Below are positions 7,665-13,382 of a DNA stretch of 13,382 bases, piece after piece; position 1 is the first letter of the stretch, and each line of letters opens with the position of its first letter. A model generated the notes under the pieces. It saw only the letters and a program-made list of their open reading frames with translations. It was not told the origin of the DNA and did no database searches. This DNA comes from an uncultured Lachnospiraceae bacterium (GTDB lineage Bacteria > Bacillota > Clostridia > Lachnospirales > Lachnospiraceae), in contig CAJKQE010000060.1 of assembly GCA_905201915.1 (NCBI GenBank), forward strand, positions 1-13,382, written 5' to 3'. The position numbers and the translations under genes are program-made.

Positions 7665-7841
7665 TCACAACAAACTGCCTTTTAATCCTTTTTTGAAAAC
7701 CAAAACAGCTTTTTCAGTTCCCAGAAATGACATGGTTACAAGTTTGTAGCTTTGTTTTTCCATTTCCAGGAGTTTTGTATTTATTTTTTCAGTTACATTT
7801 TCAGTAGTAATGTTTTCTATTAATACGGTTTGATACATCAT
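7665..7841 (-). CDS. Small 58-residue protein, possibly DUF4177-like
   Basis: An open frame of 58 codons begins ATG ATG (7841 or 7838) and ends TGA at 7665-7667. A GGAGGG ribosome site lies 6 nt before the first ATG. It starts 27 nt after the HK1 stop, so it is very likely the third gene of the RR1-HK1 operon. The protein reads MMYQTVLIEN at its start, has a charged central helix (about 14-30), and ends with a beta-rich stretch YKLVTMSFLGTEKAVLVFKK (32-51). There is no signal peptide or membrane helix, so it should be cytosolic. The pattern of a short strand, an amphipathic helix, then LV and ILVFKK-like strands resembles the small DUF4177 family, with SYKLV in place of the usual GWELV. This is pattern resemblance only. 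The function is unknown; an accessory role in signalling or transport is suggested by position alone. Confidence 0.75.
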   Translation of the reverse strand: MMYQTVLIENITTENVTEKINTKLLEMEKQSYKLVTMSFLGTEKAVLVFKKGLKGSLL

Positions 7842-7868
7842 TCAAATCCCTCCATATTTGTCTTTTAT

Positions 7869-8897
7869 TTATCTTGGCAGAAAAATAGAAAATGCTGATC
7901 CCTTTCCCACCTGTGATTCCACAGTAACATAACCACCCTGCTGTGTCACAATTTCCCTGGTCAGATAAAGACCGATTCCAACACCCGGCTGATTATGAAT
8001 CTCTTCTTCCCGGTAAAATCTCTTGAAAATAGATGCCTGATTGCTTTCTGAAATTCCTTTTCCGGTATCAGATACTTTTATTTCCACATACATTTCCCAT
8101 TGCGCTACCGACACATTTACATGTCCACCTGTCGGGGTATATTTTACTGCATTGTCCAATAGATTAAAAATCGCTTCTTCAGTCCATTTACTGTCATGGG
8201 ATACGCACAGATCCTCCGGACATTCCACCGATACATGGATCTTTTTTTGTTCTGCAGAATATAAGATTCCACTCATAGCCTGAGCCAAAGTATCATATAA
8301 GAAATGCTCTTCTTTCTCTAATTGAATCACCCCGGTTTCCAAACGGGAGGTTTTGACTAATGCCTGTATTAAAAAATCCAGTTTATTGATCTGCCCTCTT
8401 ACACTTTTAAGAAACTCATTCCTCTCCTGTTCTTCCAGAGGTTTTGTCAAAAGTGTATCCACAATCATCTTCATGTTGCTTACCGGAGTCCTGACCTGAT
8501 GAGAAATATCTGACACCAACGACTGTAATTCCTGCCGTTCTGCTTCTACCTTCCGGTTACTTTCCTGCAAGATGTTATACAGACGTACCAGGCGATGATG
8601 GATACGGGCAAAAATCGTTTCTTTGTCTGATACATTTTCGGGTTCCTGACTACGGTTCATCATGTCATCAAGAATCTGACACAATTCAGAAGTAAAATTT
8701 GACAGTCTCATTCCCAACAGTTGTACCATAAAAAGCATCCACAGTATTGCACAGACTATCAAAGCCATCCCAACCCATAACACTACAATATTTTGGGTCA
8801 GAAAGAATGCGACCAATATGATCGCTGTCATTGTGAGTGTCATTCCGGCAGTCAGCCAAAAAAACATCCTTTTTACAGAAAGTTTCTTTCCTATCAT
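7869..8897 (-). CDS. Sensor histidine kinase (HK1), intramembrane-sensing type
   Basis: This 342-residue membrane kinase is paired with the response regulator overlapping its start by 4 nt. Two helices at about 11-33 and 38-60 leave only a few residues outside the membrane, so there is no extracellular sensor domain. The dimerisation helix carries H133 in SDISHQVRTP. The ATPase domain has NLLDNAVKYTP, DTGKG, FKRFYR and GVGIGLY motifs, all intact. A GGAGGTGA ribosome site lies about 8 nt before the ATG at 8897. It is strongly similar along its whole length to HK2 (2472-3503), with matching motif positions, so the two arose by duplication. The signal probably comes through a transporter in the membrane, as known for BceS-type kinases. 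This is inferred from architecture and neighbouring ABC genes, since no ligand site is visible. Confidence 0.93.
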   Translation of the reverse strand: MIGKKLSVKRMFFWLTAGMTLTMTAIILVAFFLTQNIVVLWVGMALIVCAILWMLFMVQLLGMRLSNFTSELCQILDDMMNRSQEPENVSDKETIFARIHHRLVRLYNILQESNRKVEAERQELQSLVSDISHQVRTPVSNMKMIVDTLLTKPLEEQERNEFLKSVRGQINKLDFLIQALVKTSRLETGVIQLEKEEHFLYDTLAQAMSGILYSAEQKKIHVSVECPEDLCVSHDSKWTEEAIFNLLDNAVKYTPTGGHVNVSVAQWEMYVEIKVSDTGKGISESNQASIFKRFYREEEIHNQPGVGIGLYLTREIVTQQGGYVTVESQVGKGSAFSIFLPR

Positions 8898-9583
8898 GCA
8901 GGTTCACCTCCGGTCCATTTATATCCCATGCCATATACGGTTTTGATATATACTGTTCCGTTTGTTTCAATCTTTCCCCGAATACGGCTTAATGTTGTAG
9001 TTAGCGTATGCTCGTCCACATAATTCTCTGTACAGTCCCATATTTTTTCTAGCAACTGTTTTCTTGTTAATACACGATTGCGGTTCTGGCAGAACAGGTT
9101 CAGCATCCGGAATTCCAAGGTAGATAAGGTTAATGGTTTCCCGTTGAGCATAGCCGTCTGCTCTGCAAAATTTAAAAACAGCCTGCCATCATCAAAGACA
9201 TCCTGCATAGATACATGATGCAGCATCATACGCAGTACATTTTCTACTTTTCTCTGTAAAGAATGGATTGAAAAAGGTTTTGTAATATAATCTACTGCTC
9301 CAAGTTCATATCCCCGGATCTCATCACTTTCCCTATCATTAGCAGTCAGAAAGATTACAATGGTATCACTATATTTTTCCCGGATTGTTTTTGCAATCGC
9401 ATATCCATTTCCATCCGGCAGGTTAATATCCAATAGTACCAGATCAAACTGCTGGCTTTTTAGTACTTCCATGGCTTCTTTTACCGTTTCCACAGAAACA
9501 ATCCCATAGGATTCTGACTGTAAGTTGTAAACTAACATTTTATTCAAAAGTTCATCATCTTCTACAATTAAAATTTGTTTCAT
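8894..9583 (-). CDS. OmpR-family response regulator (RR1)
   Basis: This regulator has a receiver plus winged-helix architecture. Numbered from an upstream ATG at 9592, the acidic residues are E11-D13, the phospho-acceptor is D55 in VLLDINLPDGNG, T83 is the switch residue and K105 lies in ITKPF. The DNA-binding helix contains DEHTLTTTLSRIRGK, almost the same as in RR2, so the two should recognise similar DNA. The ATG at 9583 is preferred: the AAAGG ribosome site (9593-9597) abuts the first ATG with no spacing but is 9 nt from the second. The product is then 229 aa, equal to RR2. It overlaps HK1 by 4 nt. Its own promoter has the tandem AAATGT operator, suggesting autoregulation. With the 9592 start the product would be 232 aa. 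Confidence 0.93.
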   Translation of the reverse strand: MKQILIVEDDELLNKMLVYNLQSESYGIVSVETVKEAMEVLKSQQFDLVLLDINLPDGNGYAIAKTIREKYSDTIVIFLTANDRESDEIRGYELGAVDYITKPFSIHSLQRKVENVLRMMLHHVSMQDVFDDGRLFLNFAEQTAMLNGKPLTLSTLEFRMLNLFCQNRNRVLTRKQLLEKIWDCTENYVDEHTLTTTLSRIRGKIETNGTVYIKTVYGMGYKWTGGEPA

Positions 9584-9626
9584 TCTTTTCATCCTTTACG
9601 ACAATTTTGCTATAGTTTTAATTCTT

Positions 9627-9657
9627 ATTTTACAACAGAAATGTCCTAGAAATGTTA
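9627..9657 (-). promoter_or_regulatory. Predicted response-regulator site and promoter of RR1-HK1 (site D)
   Basis: Plus-strand AAATGT units start at 9639 and 9650 (11-bp period). In transcription order 6 bp lie between the operator and TAAAAT (9627-9632), with no consensus -35. Geometry is the same as at sites A, B and C. The CC that follows the distal unit in A to C follows the proximal unit here, which suggests the order of the half-sites is tolerated. Confidence 0.68.
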
Positions 9658-9693
9658 CATATCGAAAAAATTATGATTTTCTTTTTGAAATCT

Positions 9694-9721
9694 TAAAAAT
9701 CTCTTCTAACGCAAAAGAAGA
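9694..9721 (-). terminator. Possible weak terminator after the ABC-2 permease
   Basis: On the minus strand TCTTCT (9721-9716) pairs with AGAAGA (9707-9702) around an 8-nt loop, followed by GATTTTT. It lies about 90 bp past the permease stop and before the RR1 promoter. The stem is short and AT-rich, so termination may be partial. Confidence 0.4.
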
Positions 9722-9810
9722 TGCATGTCACCACACACCTTCTCCTCGCTTACTAAGATCACTTTATACTATACTAAATTGCAACATATTATTTTTTATA
9801 TTGCATAAAG

Positions 9811-10467
9811 CTAATACTCTTTTGTTTTGAAAATAAATGTTGATAATAAATAAGAGCATACAAAAGTAATGCAGGTAATCATTGAAATTGCTGCTAAACT
9901 TATATAATATGTTGTATCAGACACATCTCCGCCAATAAATATATTTATTAGAAGGCTTATCCCAACTATGACAGCAACTGAAATAACCAAACTTATGATT
10001 GCTGTCATTTCAATTTTTTCTACGCCAAAAAAATAATAAAGTGGATAAAAAAACGAACCAATAAATATTGCCAAGATACCACCGCCTAAAATAAGTGTAA
10101 TCGCATCTCGAAAGCCATAATAAAAATATTGATTACCATGAACAATAACAGTAAGTAACATAAAGAATGTAACGATTGCCATTCCACCTATACACCAACA
10201 CAAATGGCTAATATAATAGCTTTGAACAATGTCATTTCTCTTAACTGGTAACGAAAGCTTGTATTTATACCATTTGGATAAGGTTTCTTTTCTCATACAT
10301 AAAACAACCAATATTGAAAGTATTGGTGCAATAGATAAAGAATAAATACTTAGTAAGGACGCATTCCCCGTAACTGAAACAATAATCCCAAATATAATAG
10401 TAAGAGGGAATAAAAGCTTTAGATTTTCTATTACACCCATAAAATTATTTTTTAAAAGTCCTTTCAT
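9811..10467 (-). CDS. ABC-2 type permease of the GntR-linked exporter
   Basis: This small integral membrane protein of 218 residues has six predicted helices (about 19-34, 40-59, 90-110, 122-146, 154-178 and 186-212, numbered from a TTG one codon upstream). Between helices two and three it has the sequence YKLSLPVKRNDIVQSYYISH. A short loop with LPV, a basic residue and an IVxSxY pattern is typical of ABC-2 membrane subunits of the PF13346-like group. It should form the membrane channel for the ATPase just upstream. Its ATG at 10467 shares one base with the ATPase TGA, and an AGGGGG ribosome site lies about 8 nt before it, so translation is coupled. The substrate is unknown; GntR/YtrA-linked exporters of this sort often respond to cell-wall antibiotics. 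The match is by architecture, not strong sequence motifs. Confidence 0.85.
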   Translation of the reverse strand: MKGLLKNNFMGVIENLKLLFPLTIIFGIIVSVTGNASLLSIYSLSIAPILSILVVLCMRKETLSKWYKYKLSLPVKRNDIVQSYYISHLCWCIGGMAIVTFFMLLTVIVHGNQYFYYGFRDAITLILGGGILAIFIGSFFYPLYYFFGVEKIEMTAIISLVISVAVIVGISLLINIFIGGDVSDTTYYISLAAISMITCITFVCSYLLSTFIFKTKEY

Positions 10468-11330
10468 CAATTTTCCCCCTTTACTAACAGCAACATAATT
10501 TCATCAATCGTTGTATGATCAATAATAATATTAGGGTATTTTCTTTTCGCTTTCTCAATATCAGAAACTAAAACATCAATCTGATAATCTTTTTTCCGAT
10601 ATGCCACGATATCTTCCTTGTCCAAAGATAAAAAATTCTTGTCAGAACATCTCAAAATCGCATAATTGTAAATAAGATTATCTTTTGTTTCCGTAAGAAT
10701 AATCCTACCATTATGAATAAAAGTAATATAATCAGCTATTCTCTCTAAATCGCTCGTAATGTGTGAAGATAAAAGTATGGAATGTTCTTCGTTTTCTACA
10801 AACTCTAAAAAAATATCTAATATTTCCTCACGCATTACAGGATCTAATCCGCTGGTCGCTTCATCAAGAATAAGCAAATTCGGGTGATGGGATAATGCAA
10901 CAGCAATTGCCAGTTTCATCGTCATACCTTTAGAGTATTTTGAAATCTTTTGACTGCTATTTAAGGAAAATTTTTTTAAATATTTATGAAACAAAGTCAT
11001 ATCCCATTGTTTATAGATACCTGCCATAATATTTGAAAGTTGTTTTGCTGACAGATAATTTGGAAAATTATCGCCGTCATATACCACACCTATATTTTCT
11101 CGAATATATATATCACTATCATTCATTTCTTTTCCAAAAATCTCAATCGATCCTTTGTCCTTTTTAAGAGCATTTAGAATGCACCCGATTGTAGTTGTTT
11201 TCCCTGCACCGTTTTCCCCAACAAACCCCATAACTGTTCCAACAGGTAAGGAAAATGTAACTTTATCTAAAGCAAATTCTGAGCTATCATATTGCTTGCA
11301 TACATTTGATAATTTTAAAGCATACTCCAT
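10467..11330 (-). CDS. ABC transporter ATPase, YtrB/drug-export-like
   Basis: This cytoplasmic ATPase pairs with the ABC-2 permease it overlaps by one base. Numbered from an upstream ATG at 11339, it has Walker A GENGAGKTT (41-49), signature YSKGM (135-139), Walker B LLILDEATSGLDP (155-167) with E160, and switch H193 in LLSSHITSD. The residue at the Q-loop position is D88 in GVVYDGDNFP rather than glutamine, a variation I associate with this subfamily and which may alter coupling. A C-terminal region of about 70 residues follows the core. I prefer the ATG at 11330: the GGAGG ribosome site abuts the 11339 ATG with no spacing but is 9 nt from 11330. That site is encoded within the last codons of the GntR gene, and the GntR stop ends one base before this start, so the two are tightly coupled. 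The product would be 287 aa. Confidence 0.92.
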   Translation of the reverse strand: MEYALKLSNVCKQYDSSEFALDKVTFSLPVGTVMGFVGENGAGKTTTIGCILNALKKDKGSIEIFGKEMNDSDIYIRENIGVVYDGDNFPNYLSAKQLSNIMAGIYKQWDMTLFHKYLKKFSLNSSQKISKYSKGMTMKLAIAVALSHHPNLLILDEATSGLDPVMREEILDIFLEFVENEEHSILLSSHITSDLERIADYITFIHNGRIILTETKDNLIYNYAILRCSDKNFLSLDKEDIVAYRKKDYQIDVLVSDIEKAKRKYPNIIIDHTTIDEIMLLLVKGEN

Positions 11331-11331
11331 A

Positions 11332-11709
11332 TTATTCATCCTCCATATAAAAAAGTGTAAGTAATTCTTGTAGTTTAGAAAGTGAAATATTATTTGTACG
11401 TCCTATTTCTGCGGCAATCTGCAAATGCTCTTCCGCAATGCGTTGTTGTTCTTCTTGATAAAATTCTTTATTTTGTGCAGATACAAAGCTGCCTCTGCCT
11501 ATCGTAGTTTCAATAAATCCATCACGCTGTAAATCTTCATAAGCCTTTTGAACTGTGATTACACTTACATGAAGTGACTTTGCCAAAGCTCTCATCGATG
11601 GAAGACTATCCCCTGCTTTCAATTCCTCACTCATTATCATTGCCTTCATTTGTGAAGTGATCTGTTCATATATAGGCTTATTCGCATTATTACTAATGAT
11701 AATGTTCAT
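11332..11709 (-). CDS. GntR-family transcriptional regulator, YtrA subfamily
   Basis: This 125-residue DNA-binding protein has an N-terminal winged helix and only a short C-terminal helical tail, the size and form of YtrA-type GntR proteins. The opening PIYEQITSQMKAMI helix, then LPSMRALAKSLHVSVITVQKAYEDL as the helix-turn-helix (about 42-66) and the wing GFIETTIGRGSFV (69-81), are diagnostic. The tail of about 40 residues is probably for dimerisation; no effector domain is present. It is the first gene of the operon with the ABC ATPase and permease. An AGAGGTGA ribosome site lies close to the ATG at 11709. Two overlapping palindromes cover its -10 region, so it most likely represses its own operon until an inducer, or cell-envelope stress, relieves it. 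Confidence 0.93.
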   Translation of the reverse strand: MNIIISNNANKPIYEQITSQMKAMIMSEELKAGDSLPSMRALAKSLHVSVITVQKAYEDLQRDGFIETTIGRGSFVSAQNKEFYQEEQQRIAEEHLQIAAEIGRTNNISLSKLQELLTLFYMEDE

Positions 11710-11727
11710 ATCTCACCTCTCTTCAAG

Positions 11728-11757
11728 TGTACTGTTTGTATAAGTACATTATATACA
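11728..11757. promoter_or_regulatory. Double palindromic operator for the GntR repressor
   Basis: Two inverted repeats share the same geometry. The first is TGTACT (11728-11733), 9 bp, AGTACA (11743-11748); the second is TGTATA (11737-11742), 9 bp, TATACA (11752-11757). Each is 21 bp and they are offset by 9 bp. They overlap the -10 hexamer and the expected transcript start, a position suited to repression. Confidence 0.7.
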
Positions 11758-11775
11758 AATTTGAAGATTTGTCAA
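11748..11775 (-). promoter_or_regulatory. Sigma-A promoter of the GntR-ABC operon
   Basis: On the minus strand a perfect TTGACA (11775-11770) and a perfect TATAAT (11753-11748) are separated by 16 bp. This is the only consensus-quality -35/-10 pair I found in the window. The start codon is about 39 bp downstream of the -10. Confidence 0.85.
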
Positions 11776-11777
11776 GA

Positions 11778-11793
11778 ACTAATCACTATTAGT
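11778..11793. repeat. Small perfect inverted repeat upstream of the GntR promoter
   Basis: ACTAAT (11778-11782 and 11783) and ATTAGT (11788-11793) flank a 4-bp spacer, two bases upstream of the -35 box. It is short and could be chance, or an extra binding site. Apart from this, the GntR promoter and the terminator at 11897-11934, I see nothing in 11710-11961. Confidence 0.3.
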
Positions 11794-11896
11794 AATGTTT
11801 TATGTTTTGAAAGCTTTTTATTTGTTATGATTCCAATTACGACTGATAGGAAAATATAAGAAGATTGGACTTTATATGTTAGATTTATCACAAAAG

Positions 11897-11934
11897 AAAA
11901 ATGCCTGTAAAATCAAAATAAGACTTTACAGGCA
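11897..11934 (-). terminator. Intrinsic terminator after the SnoaL-like gene
   Basis: Perfect 10-bp arms TGCCTGTAAA and TTTACAGGCA (11902-11911 and 11925-11934) with a 13-nt loop are followed on the minus strand by five T. It lies 27 bp past the stop at 11962 and isolates the upstream operon from the GntR operon. Confidence 0.85.
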
Positions 11935-11961
11935 CTTGAAAAGATATAAAATCCAATATAT

Positions 11962-12381
11962 TTAGAACCAATTAATTTTTTCTTTTCTAAATTCAGGCAT
12001 ATCACTATTTTGGTACGGATTATAGTTATGAAGATTGCAACCGAACTCCCTCAAGGATTGGATTCTATTCTCCGCTGACCATTCAATTAAAGAGATTCCA
12101 TCAAATTCTTCGATGTCTCCATTATCCATAATATTTTTAAAATACCATTCAACAGCTGTCTGATTTCCTTTATGAAAAAACTGTTTGATGTCCCACGCGA
12201 TTACGCTCCCTCTCGTATTCCATTCCTGAAACCAATGTTTTACTATTTCACGATTGCGATAACATGGTCCCCAACTTTCTGTATAAATCACGTTTTCTGC
12301 AAAAATATCATCAATTCCCAAATCCTTCTTTTCCAGCCACATGGAAAACCATAATCGGATCATTTTTTCTCTCTCATCCAT
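11962..12381 (-). CDS. SnoaL/NTF2-like family protein
   Basis: This 139-residue soluble protein looks like a single NTF2/SnoaL-type alpha-beta cone fold. It opens with a helical region ending in WFSMWLEKKDLG and IDDIFAENVIYTESWGPCYR, the usual place where such proteins form the pocket floor. Then come REIVKHWFQEWN and beta strands with AVEWYFKNI and DGISLIEWSAENRIQSLREF. This order of an early D/E-xx-F, a YxESWG strand, and late strands with a final LREFG is typical. There is no signal peptide or membrane helix. The fold hosts enzymes and ligand-binding proteins, so no reaction can be assigned. A GGAGG ribosome site lies about 10 nt before the ATG. It follows the hydrolase gene by 71 bp and probably shares its transcript. 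Tyrosine and tryptophan are frequent, consistent with a small-molecule pocket. Confidence 0.8.
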   Translation of the reverse strand: MDEREKMIRLWFSMWLEKKDLGIDDIFAENVIYTESWGPCYRNREIVKHWFQEWNTRGSVIAWDIKQFFHKGNQTAVEWYFKNIMDNGDIEEFDGISLIEWSAENRIQSLREFGCNLHNYNPYQNSDMPEFRKEKINWF

Positions 12382-12452
12382 ATATAGAATACCTCCAACG
12401 TCAAATTCATTACTGAACCTCTACATTCTTATCCGCCTGTTTCAATTTAACA

Positions 12453-13076
12453 TCATTCACATCTATAAAAATTACTGAGAATCTTTCCTAATTCAACCGG
12501 ATTATCTTTATTTATTTCATGACCGGCGTGAGGAATAATCTTTAATTCTGCATGATTGATCTGCTGTTTCAATTCTATGGTAGCAGACATATTTACCTTA
12601 TCCTTTTCGCCACATAACACAAGTACCCTGCAATTTATTTTTTCTAAATCTTTTTGAAAATCTAAATCCATCATGGATTTGGATAGACTGATAAAATCTT
12701 TTTTTCCAAATCCCATTTTGCGAAAACTCCTGTTTGGCATAAGGTGAAATATCATATTCTGAAATTTCAATAACCGCTTCGGCATGATATATTGCGTACC
12801 AATTAATACCAGAGAGGCTACTTTCTCTGCATGTTCCAATGCATAATGTAAAGTAAGGATTCCCCCCAATGAAAGACCGCATAAATGCAGAGGTCCTTCT
12901 TGCTGTTCACAATAACTCTCCAGTGCATGATATAAATCCAAATAGCTAGCTTCTTTTCCTGAAAGCCAATCAGATAAATTAGGACAGTCAACATCCAACC
13001 CCAAATCTAATCTCTTAATTGTAGTTTCCCAATCTGAAGGCACTTGTCCAAGTCCATGCAAAAATATGTATTTCAT
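12453..13076 (-). CDS. Alpha/beta hydrolase
   Basis: This 207-residue cytosolic serine hydrolase has all three catalytic elements visible. HGLGQ (7-11) forms the oxyanion-region loop, GLSLGG (67-72) holds nucleophile S69, D159 in LCGEKDKV is the likely acid, and H186 in PHAGHEINKDNP is the histidine. There is a short cap region of about 35 residues (about 97-133). No signal peptide or membrane segment is present. It resembles the small carboxylesterase/thioesterase-like enzymes of the family, but substrate cannot be told from sequence. An AAGGAGG ribosome site lies 9 nt before the ATG. The SnoaL-like gene follows 71 bp later in the same direction, so they probably form a two-gene operon. I found no convincing promoter in the AT-rich DNA upstream. 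Confidence 0.88.
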   Translation of the reverse strand: MKYIFLHGLGQVPSDWETTIKRLDLGLDVDCPNLSDWLSGKEASYLDLYHALESYCEQQEGPLHLCGLSLGGILTLHYALEHAEKVASLVLIGTQYIMPKRLLKFQNMIFHLMPNRSFRKMGFGKKDFISLSKSMMDLDFQKDLEKINCRVLVLCGEKDKVNMSATIELKQQINHAELKIIPHAGHEINKDNPVELGKILSNFYRCE

Positions 13077-13117
13077 TCAATTTTTCCTCCTTCAATTTTG
13101 CTGTATTTTAGGAAATA

Positions 13118-13382
13118 CTATAAACGATTTCTATCTATCATATTTTCTATTGTTTCTGAAAAATAATATTCTCTCAAATCAAGACTCTTGTCCATTTTTG
13201 CAAGATGAGAATATTTATCATCTGTATAATGTTTTGATATTACAGCAAACACTTTCTTCTACATTTTATACGTCATTCACTCTATACTTTTCCCCATCAA
13301 ATCAACTGATACTATATACTCCCATCTATCAAATCATAACTCATATCCAAAAAGTCTAAGATTTTCGCCTCACTTACGGTTC
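13118..13382 (-). pseudogene. Possible decayed 3' end of an unidentified gene
   Basis: This 265-bp stretch has no intact gene, but protein-like reading frames appear in three different minus-strand phases. The first reads SEAKILDFLDMSYDLIDGSI and ends in a stop at 13312. The second reads FDGEKYRVNDV and ends at 13266. The third runs 46 codons from 13258 to a TAG at 13118-13120, including VFAVISKHYTDD and REYYFSETIENMIDRNRL. The composition (acidic and basic helices, few rare residues) is unlike random AT-rich translation. Frame changes and stops between segments suggest a gene broken by indels, whose 5' part lies outside the window. The family is not recognised. A short 44-codon ORF starting at the GTG at 13252 is the alternative. 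Confidence 0.35.

Noticed and set aside
8686..8970. Minus-strand open frame of 94 codons across the RR1-HK1 junction
   Set aside because: It runs in a third frame over two genes with intact motifs and has no plausible start signal.
9781..9804. Hairpin GCAATATA with TATGTTGC just after the ABC-2 permease stop
   Set aside because: The stem is short and AT-rich with a mismatch or wobble, and no T-run follows, so I do not call it a terminator.
13066..13359. Plus-strand open frame of 97 codons at the right edge
   Set aside because: Its start lies inside the hydrolase start region, it has no ribosome site, and its composition is low-complexity F/L/I/Y/S as expected from the complement of AT-rich DNA. 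The minus strand looks more protein-like.
1..13382. CRISPR arrays, insertion sequences, tRNA or rRNA genes
   Set aside because: No regularly spaced repeats with spacers, no transposase-like frames with terminal repeats, and no tRNA or rRNA-like sequence was seen on either strand.

Overview
The window looks like chromosomal DNA of a low-GC Gram-positive anaerobe, most likely a gut Clostridium relative such as a Lachnospiraceae member. This is inferred from the AT-rich sequence, strong AGGAGG-type ribosome binding sites, sigma-A style promoters and the family mix (paired two-component systems with FtsX-type ABC permeases, and a YtrA-type GntR regulator with its own ABC exporter). The species cannot be fixed from sequence alone. 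Every gene I support lies on the minus strand, so the biological reading order runs from the right end of the window to the left.

From right to left: (1) 13118-13382 holds what looks like the decayed 3' end of an unidentified gene. (2) An alpha/beta hydrolase (12453-13076) and a SnoaL/NTF2-like protein (11962-12381) are followed by a clear terminator. (3) A three-gene operon encodes a YtrA-type GntR repressor, an ABC ATPase and an ABC-2 type permease (11709 down to 9811). It has a textbook promoter covered by two overlapping, equally spaced palindromes, which suggests autorepression. (4) Response regulator 1, histidine kinase 1 and a previously uncalled 58-residue small protein occupy 9583 down to 7665. 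(5) A LolD/MacB-type ATPase and a 793-residue double-FtsX permease occupy 7455 down to 4394 and end in a 14-bp-stem terminator. (6) Response regulator 2 and histidine kinase 2, paralogous to those in (4), occupy 4189 down to 2472 and end in a terminator. (7) A second FtsX permease (2353 down to 47) has no ATPase of its own and lacks about 27 C-terminal residues relative to its paralogue.

The main discovery is that blocks 4 to 7 are wired together. Each of their four promoters carries the same tandem repeat (AAATGT, 5 bp, AAATGT on the plus strand, exact 11-bp period). Each repeat sits exactly 6 bp from a -10-like hexamer in transcription order, and none has a recognisable -35 box. This is what a shared OmpR-family activator site would look like. 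The two response regulators have almost the same DNA-recognition helix, so the locus is probably one duplicated, cross-wired regulon: two kinase/regulator pairs, one ATPase, two permeases and a small accessory protein. Both kinases have two membrane helices with almost no extracellular loop, as in intramembrane-sensing kinases that take their signal from an ABC transporter. A role in sensing and resisting a cell-envelope-active peptide or antibiotic is therefore a reasonable inference, but no substrate can be read from the sequence.
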